64,000 nt of DNA. Origin: Boswellia sacra (Eukaryota > Streptophyta > Magnoliopsida > Sapindales > Burseraceae). The stretch spans positions 310,001-374,000 of the forward strand of contig SNVD02013908.1 in NCBI GenBank assembly GCA_013180625.2, given 5' to 3'. This document shows, piece after piece, positions 60,051 to 64,000 of the stretch. The translations under genes were made by a program, and so were the position numbers. The notes under the pieces are model-generated. The model saw only the letters and a program-made list of their open reading frames with translations. It was not told the DNA's origin and did no database searches. The stretch's first letter is position 1. Each line of letters starts with the position of its first letter.

Positions 60051-63000
60051 TCTCCCTCTCAAACGAAAGGGTGAATCAACCATGTCGAGTTTGTCACGCA
60101 AGAACTGAAAACTAGAATTTGTCAATGCCTTCGTAAGACAATCAGCTATTTGATCATGTGATGGAACATACCGAATTTCTAGATCTTTTCTCAAGACCAT
60201 GTCCCTAATAAAATGAACATCTATCTCAATATGCTTTGTTCGTGCATGGTGGACAGGATTGGATGCAAGAGCAGCAGCACTTAAGTTATCAACCCACACG
60301 ATTGGTTTAGATGGCTGAGGAAATGAAAATTCTTTGAGAAGTGAAGTGATCCAAGATATTTCTGCAGCAAGATTCGCTAAGGCCCTGTATTCAGACTCAG
60401 TGCTTGACCTGGCTACAACATGTTGTTTTTTAATCAAGGTGTCACCAAAATAAACACAATAGCCTACAACAGAATGACGATCATCTGGGCAACTTGCCCA
60501 ATCAGCATCAGAGAATCCACTTAAGCCAAGTCTGTCATTGTATTTGATATGTAACCCAATCGAAACAGTTCCACTTACATAACGAAGGACTCTTTTTATT
60601 GCTTACCAATGAATCAAAGTTGGTTGCTGAAGAAATTGGCTTAACTTATTGACAGCATATGCTATGTCTGGACGAGTGTGTGCGAGGTACTGAAGAGCTC
60701 CTAAAATTTGTCTATAAGAAGTTGGATTCCTCATGACTTCTCCCTCTTCTTTAGACAAACTTTTCCCAGTAGCAAGTGGTGTTGAGCAGGCTTTCGCATG
60801 TCCCATCTTAGCTTTCTTTAACAATTCTTGAATGTACCTTGATTGTGTGAGATACATTTCTATCTCATCTCTGTAGACTTCAATACCAAGGAAATGATGT
60901 AGAGACCCCATGTCTTTTAGAGTAAAGACCTTATTTAACTTGTGAATAAAGGCTTGCATAAGTTCTTTGTCATTTCCTGTAATCAAAATGTCATCAACAT
61001 AAACAAGAAGAAATAAGACTTTGTTGTGAGACCTGAAGAAGAAGAGAGATGGATCACATTTGGAATGCCTAAAGCCCCAATCTACCAGTGTGTTTTTCAG
61101 CCTGTCAAACCAAGCTCGTGGAGCTTGTTTGAGCCCATAGATAGCCTTGTCAAGCTTACACACATAATCTGGTTTTTCAGCATCAATGAAGCCCTCTGGT
61201 TGCACCATATACACGTCCTCAGTCAGCAACCCATTAAGAAAAGCATTATTTATATCTAGTTGGCGAACTTCCCATCCTTTTGAGACAGCAAGAGTCAACA
61301 CAATTCTTATCATTGTAGGCTTGATGACAGGGCTAAATGTCTCCAAGAAATCAACTCCAGGAGTTTGATGGAAGCCTTTTGCTACCAATTTCGCCTTATA
61401 GCGATCAATGCTTCCACTTGAGTTATATTTTAGCTTAAAAACCCATTTACTTCCTACCAATGAATGCTTAAGAGATGGAGGGACTAAGCACCATGTTTTA
61501 TTCTAAACAAGAGCTTGATACTCGGCCTGCACTGCCTTTTTCCAATTAGTATTCCTTAGTGCGGCTAAAACACTGAGAGGCTCAGTTGTGTTGAGATCAT
61601 CAGCAACTTCGGCAAGTCCAGTGAATAGCAGTTTTGGCTTGAAAATGCCACTTTTTTCTCTTGTCACCATTGGGTGTTCATTTGACCGAGCTGTTCCACT
61701 ATTTTCCTGTCTCTCATTTTCAATGGAATTTTCAGGTTGAACAGGGGCATCAATTCTAGAATCTGTGGCAGCATCAACTTGCATTGGCTCTCTTGGTGAA
61801 TTTGAAGTAGAGCTTTCAGAGCTTGGTGATACTATTGGAGAAGTCCGTTGATGATCTATATGAGAGGAAGCTGCATCATTGCTCATATCATTTGACACTA
61901 TGTGCCATGAAGGTGGTGAAGAAATGAGAATAGGAGAATGCACATTTTTGGTATTAAGAAAACCATTAGCAAAAGGAAATTCTTTTTCATTAAAGATTAC
62001 ATGCCTTGAAATATAAATTTTTCCAGTAGAGCTGAGACATTTATATCCTTTGAATAATTCACTATATCCTAGAAACACACATTTGGTGGAATGAAATTGA
62101 AATTTATGGTTTTGATATGGTTTAAGACATGGAAAGCAACTACAACCAAAAATTTTCAAAAAAGAGTAGTCTGGAACCTTGTCGAACAACTTTTGCAATG
62201 GTGAAATGTCACGAAGAACTGGACTTGGTAATCTGTTGATTAGATAAACAACACTTTCGAAAGCTTGCCACCAGTATTTTAATGGCATTTTGGCTTGAGC
62301 TAAAAGGGTTAAGCCCATTTCAACAATATGCCTATGTTTTCTTTCTGCTCTAACATTTTGAACCGAAGTATATGGACATGTGTGTTTGAAAATAATTCCT
62401 GATTTTTTAACTATTGTTGTGAAAGGTAAGTACTCGGTTCCACAATCAGAATAAAGTTGTTTTATCTTGGTGCCAAACTGATTTTCAACAAGATTTTTGA
62501 AATGATTAAAAGCTTGTACAGCATCACTTTTAATTTTAAGAGAATAAATCCAAGCAAAACGACTGAAATCATCAATAAATCAAGAACATTTTTCGCTTGA
62601 GAATGAGAATTTTTAAAGGGTAAGGCATGTGATTTTCCAAACTGGCAAGCATCACAAAAGTTGATGTTATTAATGGTAGAATCAAGATTACAATCTTTTA
62701 GAACTTGAAATAAAACTCTTTTGGATGGATGACCTAACCTCCTATGCCAAGCATCCTCATTTGAAGGGCCCAATGAATTCAAACAAGACTCTAACTTTGA
62801 TAAATTGGACGAAAAGTAAATGACTCTAGAATTTATTTTTGGACGACTAGACTTAATTGAGGAAGAAGCAGCTTCAATCTTGTATAAACCATCTTCAAGC
62901 TTCCCTTTAAGCATCACCTGCCCTGTCAGCTTGTCCTTCACAAAACAACCAGAAGAGTCAAATATGGTGTTCACTTTGTTATCAGTCACCAACTAAGATA

Positions 63001-63996
63001 CACTTAGCAGATTTTTAGTAATTTTAGGAACACACAACACATTATTAAGCACCAAATCATTCCATTTTGCAGTCAATTGAGTGTTACCTATATGACTAAT
63101 GCCAAGCTTGCTTCCATCACCAACAACAAGAGAGTTCTTACCATTATAATCCTGCTTGTGCTGCAAATTTTGTGGGTTGTTGGTCACATGGTGGCTTGCT
63201 CCAGTATCTGCATACCACGATGGATCTTCAATTGTTTCAAAAGTAGCCATCAGGGCATTTGATTGCTGATTTGATGAGTTTCCCAAGAAATTACGATCAA
63301 ACCTGTTCCAGCAGATGGAGGCAGTGTGCCCTCCTTTATTACAAAGCTGGCACAAGATTTTATTTACATTGCTTCTGCCTCCTCTTCCACGAAATCTGCC
63401 TTTTGTGCCTCTGTAATTTGATCGATTTTGCCCTCTGCCATTATCAGAATTAAATGATCTGTTGTTGGTGTTGCTGGCCGCAAAGTGACCAATGGCAGGA
63501 TTCAAGTTAATACCCTCTGTTTGATAGGTATTAAGTTGTTCTAGTCGACTTTCATATGTTAACAGGTTCATTTGCAGCTCAATCCAAGATACTGACTCTT
63601 TGTCAGTAAGAAGAGTGACAATTGAGTGTATTCTGTATCAAAACCACTCAAAATTTGGATAATTAGTTCAGATAAAAGTATTGGATTACCTGCCAAAGCA
63701 AGGTTATCAGCAATGGCTTTCATGGTTGTTAAGTATTCCTCCATCTTCATTCCTCCTTTCATTGTTTTCTGTAATTTAGCTTTGTAGTAGACAATTCTTG
63801 CCCTTGTATGCGCACCTGATAATTCTTTTGCTACATCCCATAACTCCTTTGATGTTGATTTTCGCATTAGTTGAGAAGCTATATCTGAACTCATAGTACT
63901 GTACAGCCATCCCAAGAGCAATTGATCATTTGAAAGCCACTCTTCATACTCTGGATTTGGTATTTTAACTGTACTCCCTGGTGTTGTTCTTGGCAT
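60033..63996 (-). pseudogene. Copia polyprotein, disrupted and partial
   Basis: Minus-strand domains in order: gag (LLGWLYSTMSSDIASQLM), zinc knuckle CQLCNKGGHTASIC (about 63352-63308), protease WYADTGASHHVT (Asp near 63208), GAG-pre-integrase WHRRLGHPSKRVLFQ, integrase part, reverse transcriptase with YVDD (61001-60990) and RNase H (ARSSTESEYRAL). Integrase before RT defines Ty1/Copia. Lesions: frameshifts near 63625 and 62575; stops at 62995-62993 (TAG), 61505-61503 (TAG) and 60605-60603 (TAA); and a loss in the integrase after SQAKNVLDL that removes the first catalytic Asp region. The start of gag and the 5' LTR lie beyond the right edge. Inactive. Confidence 0.93.
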
Positions 63997-64000
63997 GAAT

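Overview
The window is nuclear DNA from a flowering plant, most likely a eudicot. The host genes have introns with GT..AG borders, the intergenic DNA is AT-rich, and most plant transposon classes are present (Gypsy, Copia, TRIM, CACTA, Mutator-like, hAT, MITE). I could not fix the species. About six host genes sit in a transposon-rich background. All calls come from reading the sequence; no database search was possible.

Left part (1-20,500) is almost entirely repeats. The centrepiece is a 13.4-kb CACTA-type element (2472-15893) with CACTACAAGAAA termini in inverted orientation and a matching 3-bp TAT duplication. It shows no transposase. Instead it carries exon-intron fragments of at least four unrelated host genes, all on the minus strand: an MFSD5-like transporter, dynamin-related protein 3, plastid/mitochondrial monodehydroascorbate reductase, and the PP2A A (scaffold) subunit. 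An 8.8-kb Gypsy retrotransposon (3375-12175) has inserted into exon 5 of the captured reductase, duplicating GGATC. Next to the CACTA element are a 1.7-kb solo LTR (17161-18887, TSD GTTAA) and two copies of an unclassified dispersed repeat (about 340-1190 and 19075-19965).

Middle part (20,500-46,000): a 6-phosphogluconolactonase-like gene (minus) whose catalytic motif has decayed; a 5.8-kb Mutator-like element (23274-29031, 9-bp TSD AAAATGTTA) with a decayed DUF1985/Ulp1-like gene on plus and a decayed transposase start on minus; an intronless calmodulin-like gene (minus); a hAT-type non-autonomous element (36392-37235, TSD ATTGCACA); a hAT-like element apparently nested in a MITE (about 38.87-39.61 kb); and a complete four-exon nitrate reductase gene (minus, 900 aa).

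Right part (46,000-64,000): a 527-bp TRIM element (TSD ATATA); a small three-exon gene for a basic protein of unknown function (plus); a DUF1644 zinc-finger gene (minus) with a long 5'-UTR intron and, upstream, a duplicated block holding two CACGTG G-boxes; a 333-bp MITE; and a decayed Copia polyprotein (minus) that runs off the right edge.

The host genes look like independent loci, not a pathway cluster. The feature most worth following is the multi-gene-capture CACTA element: its fragments keep splice sites, share one orientation, and could have made a chimeric spliced transcript before the Gypsy insertion.
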